From the NCBI GenBank assembly GCA_037349315.1, contig JBAIAC010000040.1:16758001-16822000 (forward strand): a stretch of 64,000 bases of DNA, in the 5' to 3' direction. This stretch comes from Chelydra serpentina. Taxonomy: Eukaryota; Chordata; Testudines; Chelydridae. Under the pieces are notes generated by a model, which saw only the letters and a program-made list of their open reading frames with translations, was not told the origin of the DNA and made no database searches. Below are positions 13,301 to 26,661 of the stretch, one piece after another. Each line of letters begins with the position of its first letter. Position 1 is the first letter of the stretch. Made by a program: the position numbers and the translations under genes.

Positions 13301-13989
13301 TGCCAAGTAACCGCATGGCTGTGTCTTGTTATTTCCTATAGGGCAAATCTGTGAGATCTCAAATACCACTATGATGGCAAAAGCTCTTTTGAATGGTGAC
13401 CATTGTGCCAGTGTCACAGGGCTGATATTGGTCTACATGCATTAATGTTTGCAAAGTGCTTTGAGATCCTTAGGCTAAATGGGACTGCATTTGCGCAAAG
13501 TGTGATGCTAAAAGAATATGTAATAAAGTAGTAAGCTCCAGCAAAAATTGCTAGAATGAGATAGTTATTGAAAAATTGGCTCCCTAATACAGAAACTTAA
13601 ACTTGAGTAATTAAGCAGCTTTGAATGGGCATCTCTCTCCCAACAACCTAACATAAATCCCCAGCCTCTGTTTCCGAGGGCAGAACTAAAGGCATTTTTA
13701 TGGGTGGAAAGAGGAGAATTTTAAGATATACTGATAAATCAGTTCTTGTCCAAGTCTAATTTATTATCTGATCTGACTCCAGATAGTCTGTGCTTGGTTA
13801 TTTCAGTGAATTTCATCACCTCTTAGGATCCCAAAGCAAATACATTTTCTCTTTTATACAGCTTAGCCATGAATAGGATTGACTCTTGTAATTAAAAAGA
13901 AATAGTTGAAAAGCTTGTTTCAATGAGATCAAAATTCCTCTTTTTGCTTGAGCTGAAGGATCCAAGAGCAGAAACCTAGGCTGGGCAGT

Positions 13990-14130
13990 GAGGTCTAGTA
14001 GATAGAGCACTGGCCTGGGACTCGGGAGATTTGGCTTTTTCTGTTCCTTGCTTTGCCACTGGTCTGCTGGGTGACCATGGGCAAGTCATGTTCTTGCTCT
14101 TTGCCTCAGTTTCCCCATCTCTAAAATCAA
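13990..14130 (+). repeat. MIR-type SINE
   Basis: Features include 'gatagagcactggcctggga', 'gaccatgggcaagtcatg' and 'tttgcctcagtttccccatc'. This covers the tRNA-like region through to the MIR tail, in the same orientation as the copies at 13115 and 15445. Confidence 0.75.
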
Positions 14131-14689
14131 AGATTACCCTGTTATTCAGGTGCGGAAACCAGGATCCAGCTATGTAATTTGTATAAGTAAAATGACATTA
14201 GCTGCCACCAATGTAATCTGAACTTTAGGACCTGGTTCATTTAAAGTCTTTGCTGCCATGCTATGCAAAGCCCTGGCATACCTTAATGGGGTTGATCTTA
14301 AAGCTACGGGAACACTTCCAATTTCCAGTCAGAAAGGTTAAAGTTCAGTCAAACTCCATTTTCCCCATTGTTAAATCTTGCTGCAAAGATTTGGATGGAA
14401 CTGGTTTACAAAGGATCACTGGGACTGGGACTAGTGGCCATGTTGTAAACTATCATGTGACTTGTCCCATATGACATTTCCAAGGTAAGCCAGATTGATT
14501 TGAGGTGAGAGTCGTCCTTCGGTGTGAGGGTGAGATGTTCATTGAGTACAGTGCAGAGATGTGTGTATGAGACCTTTTTTTTTTTCATACCTCTTTGCAT
14601 TTCTCCACGGTCTCACCTAAGGATCTCAAAACACATTGCAAACGCTAATGAATTAAGCTTCACAATTCCCTGGGAACTTGGCAAGTATT

Positions 14690-14815
14690 ATTCCCACATC
14701 ACTGGTCTTGAAAGAGGGACAGAGAAGCCAAAGCAACTTGGTCAAGTCACACAGGATATTACTGGCACGGCAGCTGGGAATAAAACTCGGGGCCCCTGAT
14801 GACCAGACTTTTGTG
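14690..14815 (-). repeat. MIR-like fragment, antisense
   Basis: The segment 'gagggacagagaagccaaag', then 'cttggtcaagtcacacagga' and 'ggcagctgggaataaaac' is the reverse complement of the MIR-like conserved segment. Confidence 0.5.
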
Positions 14816-15444
14816 CCTTCGCCGGAAGCCCATCCTTCCTCACAAATGTGTTCGTTGTTGGGCTGATGTGATGCAGCGGTAGCACAGCAGACGTTTTTAA
14901 ATGATACGGGAATTGGCAGCATCTTTTTAGCAAAGTCTTGGGATAAAATATTTCAGTTTGTTAACTTAAATATTTCCTACACCCCACTGATCGACACCTG
15001 CAGTCTGCTCTGCCAGGTATTATTGCTCAAGTGCAAAGGGTTGGACAAATCCAGCTGTGAGCTGTTGTTTCTCTTCTTTATCTTGGGCTAAAAACGCACC
15101 AGCAGGCATTAGAATGAGCAAGAGTGGATGCTGGAAGTAATGCAATTTAGGTCTTCAGAATCTATTATTTATAGGCACAGAGAGAGGCTTGTGTATTTCA
15201 CCAGGGATGGTCTCTGGATTTTTTCGGTATCTACCGCTGTAGGAAATGCCGTTGGCGTAACCATTAGGAGCAGAAAGTTCTAGTAGAAGAAGCGAATTTT
15301 GCTTATTCCTGGCTGAAAGGTCAGTTGGTTTCTTTGACTGCTTAGGTAGACAGCCAATGTGAGAAGATGGTCCCTTTTTTCAATTTCATTTTGCTGCTGC
15401 ATGCTGCACAAGGGAAACCAGCTATCAAGAGCGGGGCGGAGTGG

Positions 15445-15605
15445 GGGGCAGGGGGAAGGCGGGTGCTACTCTGTGACATGGGAGACCCAGGTTCAGATCC
15501 CTGCTCCACTACAGGTTATCTGTGTGATGATGGGCAAGTCACCTAAGCTCTCTGTGCCTCCCCCCAATCTACAAATGGGGGATAATCTATCACTGCCCTA
15601 AGGCA
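15445..15605 (+). repeat. MIR-type SINE
   Basis: The copy contains 'ggttcagatccctgctccac', 'gatgggcaagtcacctaagc' and 'tctctgtgcctccccccaat'. It is an ancient SINE and its 5' end is uncertain. Confidence 0.7.
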
Positions 15606-16294
15606 CAGGTAAGTGGTGAGGACAAATGCATTAGAAGTTTGTGGGGTGCTCAGAGAATGGGGGATTGCATAAATACATGACTCTAGATGAAGATAACATG
15701 TTAAAAACACGGCATGTTTGTCATGGGTTTTAATTGACTTGGATAGTAAACTCTCTCTCTGTGTATGCAGCACTTTGCACAATAGGGCTGGCCTACTCCA
15801 ATACAACTCCTTATAACTGGGAGGAGTACGTCACTATAGTGCAGATTCCAATTGCCGCTAACGCGCTCTTAAATTAAATGACTCGTTTAATGTAACTGAC
15901 CTCCCTAATCTTCTTGTTGCCAAAACGGAATGTGCACTATAGGAAAAGAGTGGAATGTTATTTATCTGAATCAGAGCTGCTTGCACTGAATATCTTTTGT
16001 TTTCTTTATAAGTTGCTGTCTGTAGAGAGGGTCCCTAGTTATTGACGAAAAACCCCTTGCAATACTTTAGAATAAATAAAATGTTGCCGGGTTGGGGTTT
16101 TTATTGTCCTGCCTCAGTCTGGGCAGGTTGCGGATCCTGTCCTGGCTTAAACTCCATCCTTTCAGAGGGTGAGTTTTGAATGGACTACTGTTTAGTTTGG
16201 TCGATAACTTAACTTTCTTAAAAGAAAAAAATGGCTGAATGATGCCATCTTGTTCCTTTCCTCATTCTGAGTGGGCAGGAAGCAGGATCATTCT

Positions 16295-16370
16295 CCCATT
16301 TTACAGACGATGAATTAAGGCACACTGAGTCATGTTAAACTGGCAGAGCTGGGCATGGACCTGCAATATC
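16295..16370 (-). repeat. MIR-like fragment, antisense
   Basis: The stretch 'cccattttacagacgatgaa', later 'actggcagagctgggcatgg', is a short diverged piece of the MIR-like conserved core. Confidence 0.5.
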
Positions 16371-16399
16371 CTTGAAAGACCTTATTATATTCATTTTGT

Positions 16400-17145
16400 G
16401 TATTATTGTTGACTGGGATTATATGTAACCTCTCTAGGGGGAGGATGTGACCGATGTAGGAACTGGAAGTTCAAAAGGCTACACTGTGAATATGCCAGAC
16501 AAGTATGGACTTTTGGGACAATACCTCTTAAGTGGATTTCCTGGGGAATCCCTAGGGAGTGGTTAATGCAAATTCCTCAACTCTGATTATGCAAAAAACC
16601 AGCCTTTCGACGCCACGCCCTGAGGAGAGGGTCACTGTCTGTTGATTATCTTTTACAGAAGGCCAGGCTCGCCGGCCTGAGCTGTATAAAGAAGCGACTG
16701 GTCTGCCCAGTTTTTGTTCTGGTTCTGGATCGAAGGTGGGTATGAACTTGTAACCACAGGGAAAAGCCAGTTGTGGGTTTTGATTAACTAAACCTACCAG
16801 AGCCCTAGGCTAGAGCTGGGGTGACCCTCTGGTGAGCTTTGTAGTAGGAGTGTAGGAACTTTGATTGTTTTAATCTGTTTTCTGGGTAACCTTAAGAATA
16901 AAAGTGCTTGCTTAGAAGGAGCTGTGTGGTAACTTACAAATGCAGGCAATCCACTGGTCACAGCCTTCAGAGAGAGAAAAACGCGGGCAGTGGCCTCTTG
17001 GGCAATCACAGTGTAAGGCAGAGACCTGTGCAGCCTGAGGGTTGGTCAGGAGGGAGTGAGACGTGATGGAAACCTGTCAAAGGGCACGGCAGAGTCCAGC
17101 AAACACAAGAGAGTCAAGCTAGTTTCGTTGCGGGTGACAGTGATC
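16400..17145 (+). mobile_element. LTR-like retroelement fragment
   Basis: This block carries LTR-style signals in order: a TATA-like 'GAGCTGTATAAAGAAGCGAC' at about 16679-16698, and 'AAGAATAAAAGTGCTTGCTT' (polyadenylation-type AATAAA) at about 16894-16913, followed by 'GAGCTGTGTGGTAACTT'. I recognise the phrase as a multi-copy turtle repeat. I found no clear TG...CA ends or target-site duplication, so the edges are soft and the class (ERV or Gypsy) is not resolved. No gag/pol reading frame is present. Confidence 0.45.
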
Positions 17146-18690
17146 ACTCTGACAGATGCCACCCGCACCTGACTGAAGGAATGAAGCCAGTGACTGAAAA
17201 CTAACTCCTGGGAAACTGACGCTGGCCGAGGTGCAGCGTGAGCGCTGCAAACCGACGTCCCCTAAGAAACAAACAGGCGCCCTGTTTTTAGGGCTGGGTG
17301 GACAGGAAGCCTGATCCGGAGAGGTGCTGAGCACACACACCGCTCCCACGACGCTGCAAGGCCCTGATGCTGTGATCAGATCTGCTAGCACAGACCCCTC
17401 AGTCTGCGCGAGGCCCCCCCGGCGGGCAGGTGTCCACGTTGGCAGATTCGAATGCTGGGGCAGGACTAAAGAGAGTCGTAGGTGCCCAGTCCAAATAAGA
17501 GCAAGTGCATATGGATCATTTCTGAGTCAGGCACAGGTGATCTTCCAGATCTGGCAATGGAGCTGCTGCTCTTGCTCCTCCTTAGTTTGCCCCTCCTTGA
17601 GCCAGCTCCTGTGGCTCCAAGCCAAAGGACTTTGCTTTGTGATGGGTTAGTTGTGCTGGATTCCAGACGGATTGCTTTTGGCTGGCAAAGCAGCCGCCAC
17701 CTAATCTATGGCGCTGTCCCGTCCCTCCCAGACAAAGAACATTTCACTCGGGCACCCACCAGATCTGAACTACGATGGAACAAAGCAGTCCCCAAAAGAA
17801 AGAATGTTAAAAGTCTGATTTACAGCTGGTTAACATATTACCTCCCAATCCCATGCTCTGCAGGCAAAAAGAAAGAAAGAAATGAGAACAGGGGCCGCTA
17901 ATGGCAAAGTTATTTACGCCAGCAATGAGAATGATCTGCACATTCAAGCCGAGGTGATTCGGATTGGGCTTGCAGAAGTTAGCTGGAAATGGGCTTCTTC
18001 TCTGAGCCGCTGATTATCCATGAGATTCTCGATTGGATTTCTGGCTAAACCCTGCAGTGCTAATGTTATAAACCCCGGCTCCTCAGATTCGTAATGTTTT
18101 TAGAGCGGGAAATGTGCCATGTGCACAGTGTATATTTATGCTTCCCAGCTAGGAAAAAAATCAATTTGACGTGTGTCCCCTGCTCATCCTGGCTTGTAAA
18201 ATCCAGATATTTCAATCCTGAAGCTGCAGTTATTGTTTTTCATGTTTTGCTGGTGCAATAGATCCAACTCCCTTCAGCAAAAGCAAGACAGCTTGCTGGC
18301 AGGGCCGGTCGGTTTGACTAGTCCGCTTTGCCTCTCAGCCTGGCTTAGGACAGCATTAATGGCTGCAGACGGCCCGCTTGATGGGGAGGTCTCCAAATTC
18401 CAACCAGAAAGGGGCAAAAAGCAATTATACTCTCCATCCCTGGTCACTTCCGCTCAGGCAGCCTAGAAGGGACCCGAGCAGCCATGAATCTTCACTCCCA
18501 TTCGTTTTAATTATTTTCTTTTCATCTGCCGTCAGTAGCAGATTCACTTGTTTGGTTTACAGCGAAGTGCGAATCCATCAGTCGTATGTTTCACCGTGGC
18601 ACAAACCAGCCTGTGGGTGCCAAGCCTCCATCTTTCAGAAGTCTGGTCTGCACCTAAAGATTAGATTGACCTAGCGGTGTCGTGCAGGGC
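17146..18690. other. Noncoding stretch, no gene recognised
   Basis: It contains two overlapping + strand ORFs of 108 and 139 codons (17324-17901), but neither has a recognisable domain or splice/promoter context, and I treat them as chance. No repeat family is obvious. Confidence 0.45.
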
Positions 18691-18692
18691 TG

Positions 18693-18875
18693 TGAAAAAT
18701 GTGCCCTTAGCACCGTAGTTGGACCTAACCCCCAGTGTAGACGCGACTAGGTTGACAGTCATTCTTCCATCAACCTAGCTACTGTCTCTCAGAGATGGAT
18801 GAACTACAGTGATGGAAAGCCCCCTTCTGTTTAGCGGTAGTGGCTGTGCTGTAGACAAGCCCATAGATGCAAAAT
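18693..18875. mobile_element. MITE, 'GTCTACAC' type, diverged
   Basis: The segment contains 'ccccagtgtagacgcgacta' and ends 'gctgtagacaagcccat', with the internal phrase 'ctgtctctcagagatggatg'. Its layout is like the elements at 6136-6340 and 56528-56790 but more decayed. Confidence 0.5.
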
Positions 18876-19636
18876 GACTGAGCAAGATTCCCATGAGCCG
18901 TGGCAAATGTGAGTAAGGGGAGGCACATGGGGCCTTAGCAAAATATCCGGCAGAGTGATTTCCTCATACTCCGTGTTAGCAGGTACATGCAGGCATCCTT
19001 TCCCAGCTAAATTCTACAATTCCCAATGCGAACCTAGTGGGTCACCAGGGAAACGCTAGTTCCCAGGATGAGGCTTCCGTGAGAGCTGGGCTTTAATTCA
19101 GCGGAGAGCCCGGGACAGCGCCAGGTCTGTGCCGATTCGATTCAGCTGCTGCGGTGGCTACTAACCGATCGCCCACTGTGAGCAGCCGCGCACGTGGAAT
19201 GGGTCTAATTCTCGGTATTATTAAGATGGCATTGGGAAAGCAGCAGTCGCTTGACTGCTGGGAATCCTGTGGTGTGGACTGCGAAATAGGCTAGCTGCGT
19301 CCTCCAGCTGGGATGAGCTGCACACGGCTCCTACCACCTTGGCTGGGGAAGGTTCTCCCGGCCCGGGCCTGGCTCCTGCCTCCGGTGTGGTAACCTGCAG
19401 GAGGCAGGCACGCTAGGCCAGACTCACCCTGGTCCATTCTCCGCTGGGTTCACAGAATTGCATTGGCTCTGCTCTTGTATCTGGCAGGCTGCAGAGACAC
19501 CTGTTCCAACCACGTAAGAGTCACCACCAATTTCTCTTCCACACTAAGTGTGTCTATGGAAGGGGGTGGGGGAAGCAGGCAAAGCAACCTGAGGGGTTAA
19601 AACAATACCGGCTGAGGGACACTTCGAGGGAAATCC

Positions 19637-19702
19637 TGGCCCCAGTGAAATCAGTGGGAGCTTTGCCACTGACTTCAGTGGGGCCAGGACTTCACTCCTA
19701 GT
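19637..19702. repeat. Short palindromic amniote repeat ('TCAGTGGGG')
   Basis: The segment 'cctggccccagtgaaatcag', then 'tgggagctttgccactgact' and 'tcagtggggccagg' folds on itself: CCTGGCCCCA...TGGGGCCAGG. The same family appears at 52678-52745 and elsewhere. Confidence 0.65.
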
Positions 19703-20331
19703 CTCTGGAGGAAATGCTTCTGTCTTCTTCCTACCATTTGAAAGCTGTTAGGACTCTTATAAATAGCAGGGGCTGTTAGAAGCCTCCTTTTCATGGTCGC
19801 ATTTTAACTTTTTTTGTGGGGGGGAAGGTTTGTTCTGATCACCTTAGTTTTGCCAAGTCTTGGGCTGTTTAGTGTGAGTCTTGGGATATTTGGTGCCTTT
19901 CTGAAAGGCCCAGCTCCTGGAGTCCTGGGATGAGACAGGAATCTCTGTTTTCATTTAAATCACAAAGTAAGGCTCTAGCCCATGTGGCTGCAGAGAAGAG
20001 CTTGAAAGTGTGCCTCCTAGAGGCTCAAAAGCCAAAGGCAAATACAGCCCCCCATGTATTATTTTCAAAGGACAGAGCTCTTTAATTTTTAAGCCAATCG
20101 TGTGTGTTTTGGGGTGTGCGTGTGTGAGGGAGCCTGCTTCATGAGTTGTGAAGTCTTGGGTTGGTGATTGTATTTTGATGGCTCCTCGAGCCCAGAGTTT
20201 GTTCTCTGGCCTCCTGAGGTGGTGTAGCTACGTCTTAGGGTCCGATGAGTGGGCATGGTATGTGCAGGAAAGCACACGTTCTGAATGGCTCTCGAAGAAG
20301 GAGTCAGCATTACCGAACACTACGTGCAGGT

Positions 20332-20431
20332 AGTGTGACCCGACGTCCCAAAATGCAATTATTACACCCCTCCGCCCCACCCCCGAAAAAAAGTGGCGTG
20401 ATTTTTCACACTTGCTATCTGGTCACCCTCA
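20332..20431. mobile_element. Short MITE ('AGGGTGACCAGAC' type) with direct-repeat flanks
   Basis: The element begins AGTGTGACCCGACGTCCC and ends CTATCTGGTCACCCTCA. It is a decayed copy of the element at 29088-29209. It is flanked by the direct repeat GTGCAGGT at 20324-20331 and 20432-20439, consistent with an 8-bp target-site duplication. Confidence 0.65.
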
Positions 20432-20884
20432 GTGCAGGTTTCACTCAGCTCTGGCATCAATTTGGGATTAACTCAGTGGCTTTTGCCCTGGTCGGTGCCA
20501 GGGCAGAATTGTTACGTAGCTGTTGTTTTTCTGTACCCAAGAGTATGCTGCACCCTTCTGAGCAGAACTAGAACGGCAGAGGCCCTGCGTCACCTGCGTA
20601 CTGTCTAACTTTAGATAAACGAGGGGATGGAGGAAGGCGCAGGGCTGCCGCAGTAGTAGGGCTTTTGCGTAGTCGCAGGAACTTTTAATAACGATTGTTA
20701 TTGACTCGCTTCTTCTGAGCATCCTGGGATAAGCACTTCTTAAGGAGGGATTTGGACGACGGGAAGGTAGCGGCTTGGCTGGGCAGACGCCTGGGTGTCT
20801 CTCTGAAAGAGATGCTGCAGCTCACGCAGACACTATGGTTTGGATGCAGAAGTAACCGAGTGGAGTTCTCTGGGGTCTATTATG

Positions 20885-20945
20885 CAGGAGGTCGGACTAG
20901 ACGATCATAATGGTCCCTTCTGACCTTGGAATCTGTGACCTGGAG
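20885..20945 (+). mobile_element. CR1-type LINE 3' end fragment
   Basis: The stretch 'tgcaggaggtcggactagac' followed by 'gatcataatggtcccttctg' is the reptile CR1 3' terminal segment. It is strongly 5'-truncated. Confidence 0.75.
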
Positions 20946-22384
20946 ATTCGGGTCCAAGTGGATTTGATCTGCTTCGTTAATGCCATTATAAGAAAATCCT
21001 TCATATTCTGAAAAGACTCGGGTGTGTTGGGGATGGTGAATGACTCTGCTCTGGTTGCAGTCTAGAAATCACAAAAACTTGAATTGGAAACCTTTGCGCC
21101 GAGCCCTGGCCCTGTGAAACCCACTGCGGGAATGCTGCTTAGCTTCCCTGCCCTCTTCCTTCTGGGGAGGCTGAAATCTGCACCATAAATGTTAAGAAGA
21201 TTCCATGCACAGCAGTGGCTGCTTTGTGTTCTTTGGCTATAGGTACATACCGGAGTGAAAATTTTGTGTACTTGGATACAAACGAAAAAATTTCCTTTCA
21301 CATTGATTTGTTTGTCCTAATTGTATATCTTTGGCTGGCATTGAATCTAATCCGGTCTCCATGCAGGTCTCAATGGAGGGAGCTTTTGAAATGAGGTTGC
21401 TTTTTATTAAATGTCATTGTTCTCACCCTTTGGATTGCCCGGTGAAGGCTAACCTGGCTGCTGTACAAAGGTTGGTACTCGTTTGAGGGGGGCTTTTCAA
21501 TATGCTTTGCTCTACATCCTGTCCGACACTGTTGCTTTTCATTGGTAAGCAGATCGTTGCAGTCCTGTGGTGGATGGGATGTACAATCCAGGTGTGTAGC
21601 TTATATCAGGCGCTTTTGTTTTGTTTTGTAAAGTGCCCCTTTGAGTTGGACTGCGCTAGCTAGTGATCGTGGTTGTGAAACGTGCTCGGTAATATTACTA
21701 TATATTCCATAACCCCTGTTATCTCTTTCTTGGGCCCCAAATCAAAGTAAAGCAACGTTCAGCCTTGGCTTTCCAACCCCCAAGTGCGGTTTGGTTGGAT
21801 CTGAGGTTTGGATTCTGCACGTCATAAAAGTGCAGAGTTGGGAACCCGGTTTTCAGCTCAGACCCGTATCTAACTTCTACTCATATCCTTTCCTTCTGCA
21901 GCTATGGAGTGGTGGCGGTTCAGGCCCGGGGCTTGCCGTGCCTGGGGGGAGGGGATGTGGTGGTGGTACTCACAAGCTCATGGCACTCAGGAGACTGATG
22001 AGGAACGCTAGAAGGGATTGATTAACGCACGGAGCATTGTAGTTAAATTAAGGATGCGGGCTTAATGGGCCAGACAAAGTGGATTGTTCTTCCTGGCGCT
22101 ACAAAGTTAGAGGGAAATCTGTGTGTTTGGTGGCATAGAGGATTCAGGGCTGCCCGGCATGATGCGAGCTAAAGGAGGCCAAAAGGCAGTTGATGTAGCT
22201 GGCGCTTGCTGAGCATTCCCAGGGGGATGCTGTGAGCACAAAGGCAGTGAGGGGTGGGGAGCAGATGTAGAAAAGTAGACAGTCGCCAAGCGATGCCCTC
22301 TGCCGTATTCCTCCTCCGCACTCAGTACTTCTGATTAGCTTCCCGCCGCGAGACTCCAAGGCAAATGATCATTCATGGTGGTGG

Positions 22385-22645
22385 TGAGTATTGTTTTATT
22401 TGTATTGCAGCAGAGAGGCCCCAGTGGAGACTGGGGGCCCTGTTGTGCTAGGAGCTCCATAGACACGTGGCAAGAGAGAGTCTCTGCCCGGAAGAACTTA
22501 CAGTCTAGATGGACAAAAGGTGGGAGGGGAAACTGAGCCGCAGAGAGGTGAAGCGACTTGCCTGACATCTCCTGGCAGAGCTGGGAATAGAAGCCAGGTG
22601 GCCTGACTTTCCAACCAGTGCCATACCCGCTAGGCTACACTACCT
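22385..22645 (-). repeat. Old LINE/SINE-derived repeat pair, antisense
   Basis: The left part ('gggccctgttgtgctaggag', then 'agagtctctgcccggaagaa') matches a common amniote repeat that also appears at 42590-42712 and, in the opposite sense, at 47365-47485. The right part ('gaggtgaagcgacttgcctg', then 'gcagagctgggaatagaa') is MIR-like in antisense. Confidence 0.55.
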
Positions 22646-23464
22646 CACTGCAGTATTGGGTCTAGTTTAGTTGGTAAACGTTTTGCACCTTTGCACCTGC
22701 CTCGCTGGAGGGAAGGGACTGGTCGGTGCCTAGAACAATGGGAGATTCAGGGGTAAAATGGATGGGAAGCATTCTCTTGATGCCCACAGACCAAGAAGGG
22801 TTCTCGTTCGGCAGGATGCAGTTTCCTAGGTGAGGAATGAGGTTGGAAGAGATTAATCTGGAGGCCAGGCTATGCGCCAGCCCCGTCTCCCTCTTCTTAC
22901 ACTGACTTGGGCTCTGCAGGAGATTCACCTTTCTGCTGCAGCCAGGAAAAGGCAATTCAAATGCAAGTGCTGGAAGCGATGCGGGCATCAGCTACTGTAT
23001 GAGGAACACAGTCAAGGAAACAGTGATCCCAGCAGATCACCCTTTGACAGCAGCATCAGCAGCTCTATCAGCCAGCCCCGAAGGGAAGAGAGGCAGGAAA
23101 GAAAAAAAAGGTCAGATGTGAAATGTCTGGAATCGTAAAACTTTTTTGGGGATTCATGCGCTCGGGGTTGAGATTTGGGGGCCTGTATTCCCGTTGACTG
23201 TAAAAAGCTTTTAATGAAAAAGAAGAGTTCGTAGCTATTCTGGAGTCTTGTGGTCTCATTAAAACGGCAGCAAAACGAACACTTTTTGAGATGTCTCCCT
23301 GATTTTATTTCCCAAACTGCTGATTTTAAGGGAAATCTAGCTTCTCTCCTGCTAAGTAGGTAAAAGAGTCCAGTGCAGCTATACCTCCTTATTCTCAAAC
23401 TATGTTGCTATTGTCTTTTGATGACTGTGTGTGGAAAAACACAGCAGCAAACTTTCACCGTTCG

Positions 23465-23575
23465 TTGGTAATAAATATTTATGTCATGGTAGCAGACGCA
23501 GATCCCAGTTGGGATTGATGTCCTGTTGTGTTAGATGCTATACAACACAGCAAAGAGACAATCCTTGCTTTCTTA
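23465..23575. repeat. Old amniote repeat fragment
   Basis: The segment 'taataaatatttatgtcatg', later 'tcctgttgtgttagatgcta' and 'caaagagacaatccttgc', resembles the same family as 22385-22510. It is diverged. Confidence 0.4.
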
Positions 23576-25609
23576 TCTGTGTATCTATCTCATCCATTGT
23601 GCACCAATCACCCTGATATCGAGTTGTCATATATTCTCCATAGGGCAGATGTAGTGTCCTTTTAACTCTCTTTAGCTAATTGGTTGTGACAAAGGAATAG
23701 CATTAAGAATTGCAATTAATGTCCTTTCACTGGAGCTGCTGCTGCTGTGACCTTTTTTAGAAAACTGGAATTGCTCGAGGAAAGGTGGGTTGGTGCCTTC
23801 ACATTGCTGGTCTCTGGAAATCTGACAGCTCCCTGATTAACAGCTGAGAGCAAAGAGGCCCTAAATATCCTCTCTCTCCCACTCCCATGTGCCCATTGTT
23901 TTGTAGCTCCTTAATATTATCTCCCTAGTTGCTTGCATGTATCAAGCCAAACAGAAGAAATCATCTGTATAAGGAGAACCTGCTGAGTTAAATTCTCACC
24001 TATGCCAGCAAACTAACAGACTGGTGGTGCTCTGACTGCTGTATTTTGTGCCGTATGTAAAAAATGCCCCTCAATTGGCATTATCCCCTGAAGAGACAGA
24101 ATGAACTGACAAATTCTGGGATGATTTATTCAGTGGTGGTTGATCCCTGCAGCTTAGTAGCATCTGAGATTTCTCCAGCAATGTTTACTTGTGTTATTTT
24201 TAGGACAGAGTTGGGCTTTATGTGCGCACACAAAACATATTTGGATGTTTGCAGGATTTCCTAAATGTGTTTGGTGTCGGACTGTCTACCTGCATAACGT
24301 GTACTTGTCCTTTACTTGCTTCATGGAGCATCAGTCAATATTCAAACAGGGCAAGTGTAGATTCTAGCATTTTTATTTTTGTTTTCAGCCTTCATGGGCC
24401 GGATCTTCTTGTGAAGCTGAAATAATAAGAAAGATTTGCTTTTCCCATGGTCAGTCTGTTCCAGAGTAGTGGACTTACCATGAACAGACGAGCTTTTCTG
24501 TTATGCCAGTTCTATAGTTGGCTCCAAAAGGGGAAAAGGGAATCCGATGGAAATCGTGAACACAAATGCCAAGTTCTCTTGTGTGCAGTGTTGTTGTAGC
24601 CTAGGATATTAGACAGACAAAGTTCTTTATATTCTTGTGCAACCAGAGTACATGTCACTACCATTGGAGTCACCTCTGTGCTTCCTGCCACTGCTTCTGT
24701 TTGCTTGCACTTTTTGGGTACATTTGCCATATCCCATGCGTGGTCTCCCACCCCACTGGCCGTGGAGCTGTTTGATATTTCGATACGTCCAACTTGCAGA
24801 GCCGGTGAATACAGCTGTGATTGTGGTTTCATGATGCAGTGAATCAGCGCGCTCCAAAGCTGCTCAGAACTCGGTCCGCTACAGCGCAGCCTCCACTTCA
24901 GATTTTCATTTCCAAAATGTACAGCAGTTTCCCTTGCAGTGACTCACTCAGACGCGCGACCACCTGGCGCCGTGTTGTTTCATTTCCAGTAATAGCTAAT
25001 TATTGTGAAAAGCGACTCAGTGGCCCAACGTGAAGGCAGTTATGGCTTTGATAACAGTGGCTGCTACAGCCCTGTCTACTGATAAATCTGTTTGATCGAA
25101 TCTTTCTGGTTTAGGTGCTTATGCAGTAGGTAGGAAGCCGTCCCTTGGTACCCACCTTTGTTCCTTTTTCGAGAACCAGACCATTTTGGGATTCATGCCG
25201 ATTCGGCTTAATAAAAACCTCACCGTGGACCAGATCCCCAGGGCATGAAAATTGGCATAGATCCACTGAACTCAACAGTCTGACTTGATTTACGCCAGCT
25301 CTGTATATGGCCTAGTGGTTGTGCATAGTGGTATACCAGCAGCTCGTCAGGGTGTTCCATTTAAAACCCCTAAAGTGCCATAGCTTGAAAAGAAAAGATG
25401 AATGGGAAGAGGTAGCACACTCATTCATTTCCTACGGGAGCAAATCTGATGGTCCCAGATCATTACCTAAGTATATGGTAGATTACATCACATTATTCTC
25501 CTCATACTGTGCCTTTGTTTGGCAGGACTGGTAAGCAGGTCTCTGCTCAAGGAAAGAGGAAACTAATGTTCACCTTGTGTAAACTCATAGGTGTAAAGGA
25601 CAACTAGCT
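23576..25609. other. Noncoding stretch, no gene recognised
   Basis: AT-rich to balanced sequence without a supported exon. A short palindromic-repeat remnant occurs near 25240-25300. No CRISPR, RNA gene or clear transposon end is visible. Confidence 0.45.
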
Positions 25610-26010
25610 GGGAATTTTTTATCTAACTTTTTTTGGCCATCAAAACTGAAACTTTTAGAGATGTATTTTTGACAACATTTTCTTGACCAGAACACTTCAT
25701 TTCATTTTGGTTTTCTAAGGTCAAAACAGGACATTTCAACGCTTTCAGAACAGTGGGTTTGGTTTTTCATTTTGAAATTGAAATAATTTTTTATATTAAA
25801 AAAAATTGCAAGAAGTTTTTAACAGGCTGAAATTGGGATGAGATGTTTCGATTTTATCAAAATGTTTTGATAGCCTCAAAATTATTTATTTTTATTTTTG
25901 AATTTCAGTTGATAGGAAATTTCAGTTTCTTTTTGTTTCCTTTCCATTTCAGAATGGAGACATTCAAAATTACGAAATTTCTCATGAAATAGAAAAATCC
26001 AGTTCTTGCC
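25610..26010. repeat. AT-rich interspersed repeat ('AAACATTTC' type)
   Basis: It begins 'actagctgggaattttttat' and consists of repeated phrases such as 'aaaacaggacatttcaac' and 'tttggtttttcattttgaaa'. It is the same kind of element as 53730-54158, where the terminal AGAGCTG/CAGCTCT inverted repeats are clearer. Confidence 0.5.
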
Positions 26011-26661
26011 TGTCTTAGAGTAGTATCATTAATGGGCGCAGGACATGCTGTTCCTCGCACACAACTGTGAACACTTCTGTTACCCGGAAATACCACCCCC
26101 GTCTAGAGTGTAGTGTTGTTGATACACATTACCTGGACTGTGGATGAAACTGATATTCCATCTCTTCCCCCTTCCTTTAACTTAGAACAAACTTAGCCAA
26201 AAACATTTTAACCATTTCCCACCCCCCCCAAATCTATTTTTTAAAATCAGAAACTCTTACATTTTCCATCTCATGAGTGGCTAGACAGCCCAGGTGTAAA
26301 CTATAATCTGGAGCCTAAAATGTGCAAAGTGAATTCTCATGATGTTGTTACCGAAGCCATTTAGAACTGGAATCATCTTGTGTGAGCAAGATCTCCAACC
26401 ATTTTTTCAGATTTATGGAAGAATTAGCATTGCTGGGTTCATTTCAGTATGGCTCTACATTACATATTTATGCGCCAAAGTGAGATTTACTGTGGATTAG
26501 AGTGACAGAAAATGCATCAGCAGTATCTAAATGTTCAGTAGGAAAATACAATTTTTTAAAGACTCCACTGTGTGCATTTCCTCTAGCTTTTAACTTGACT
26601 GAGGAAGATGATCCAATATTTTATCTTACTGGTGACTTACAAACTCCGTTTATTTTTCCAG

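Noticed and set aside
17324..17901. Overlapping + strand ORFs of 108 and 139 codons
   Set aside because: No family resemblance, no splice or promoter context and no partner exons; the lengths are within chance for this GC content.
23012..23398. 128-codon minus-strand ORF
   Set aside because: It shares no recognisable motif, and its translation looks like intronic sequence.
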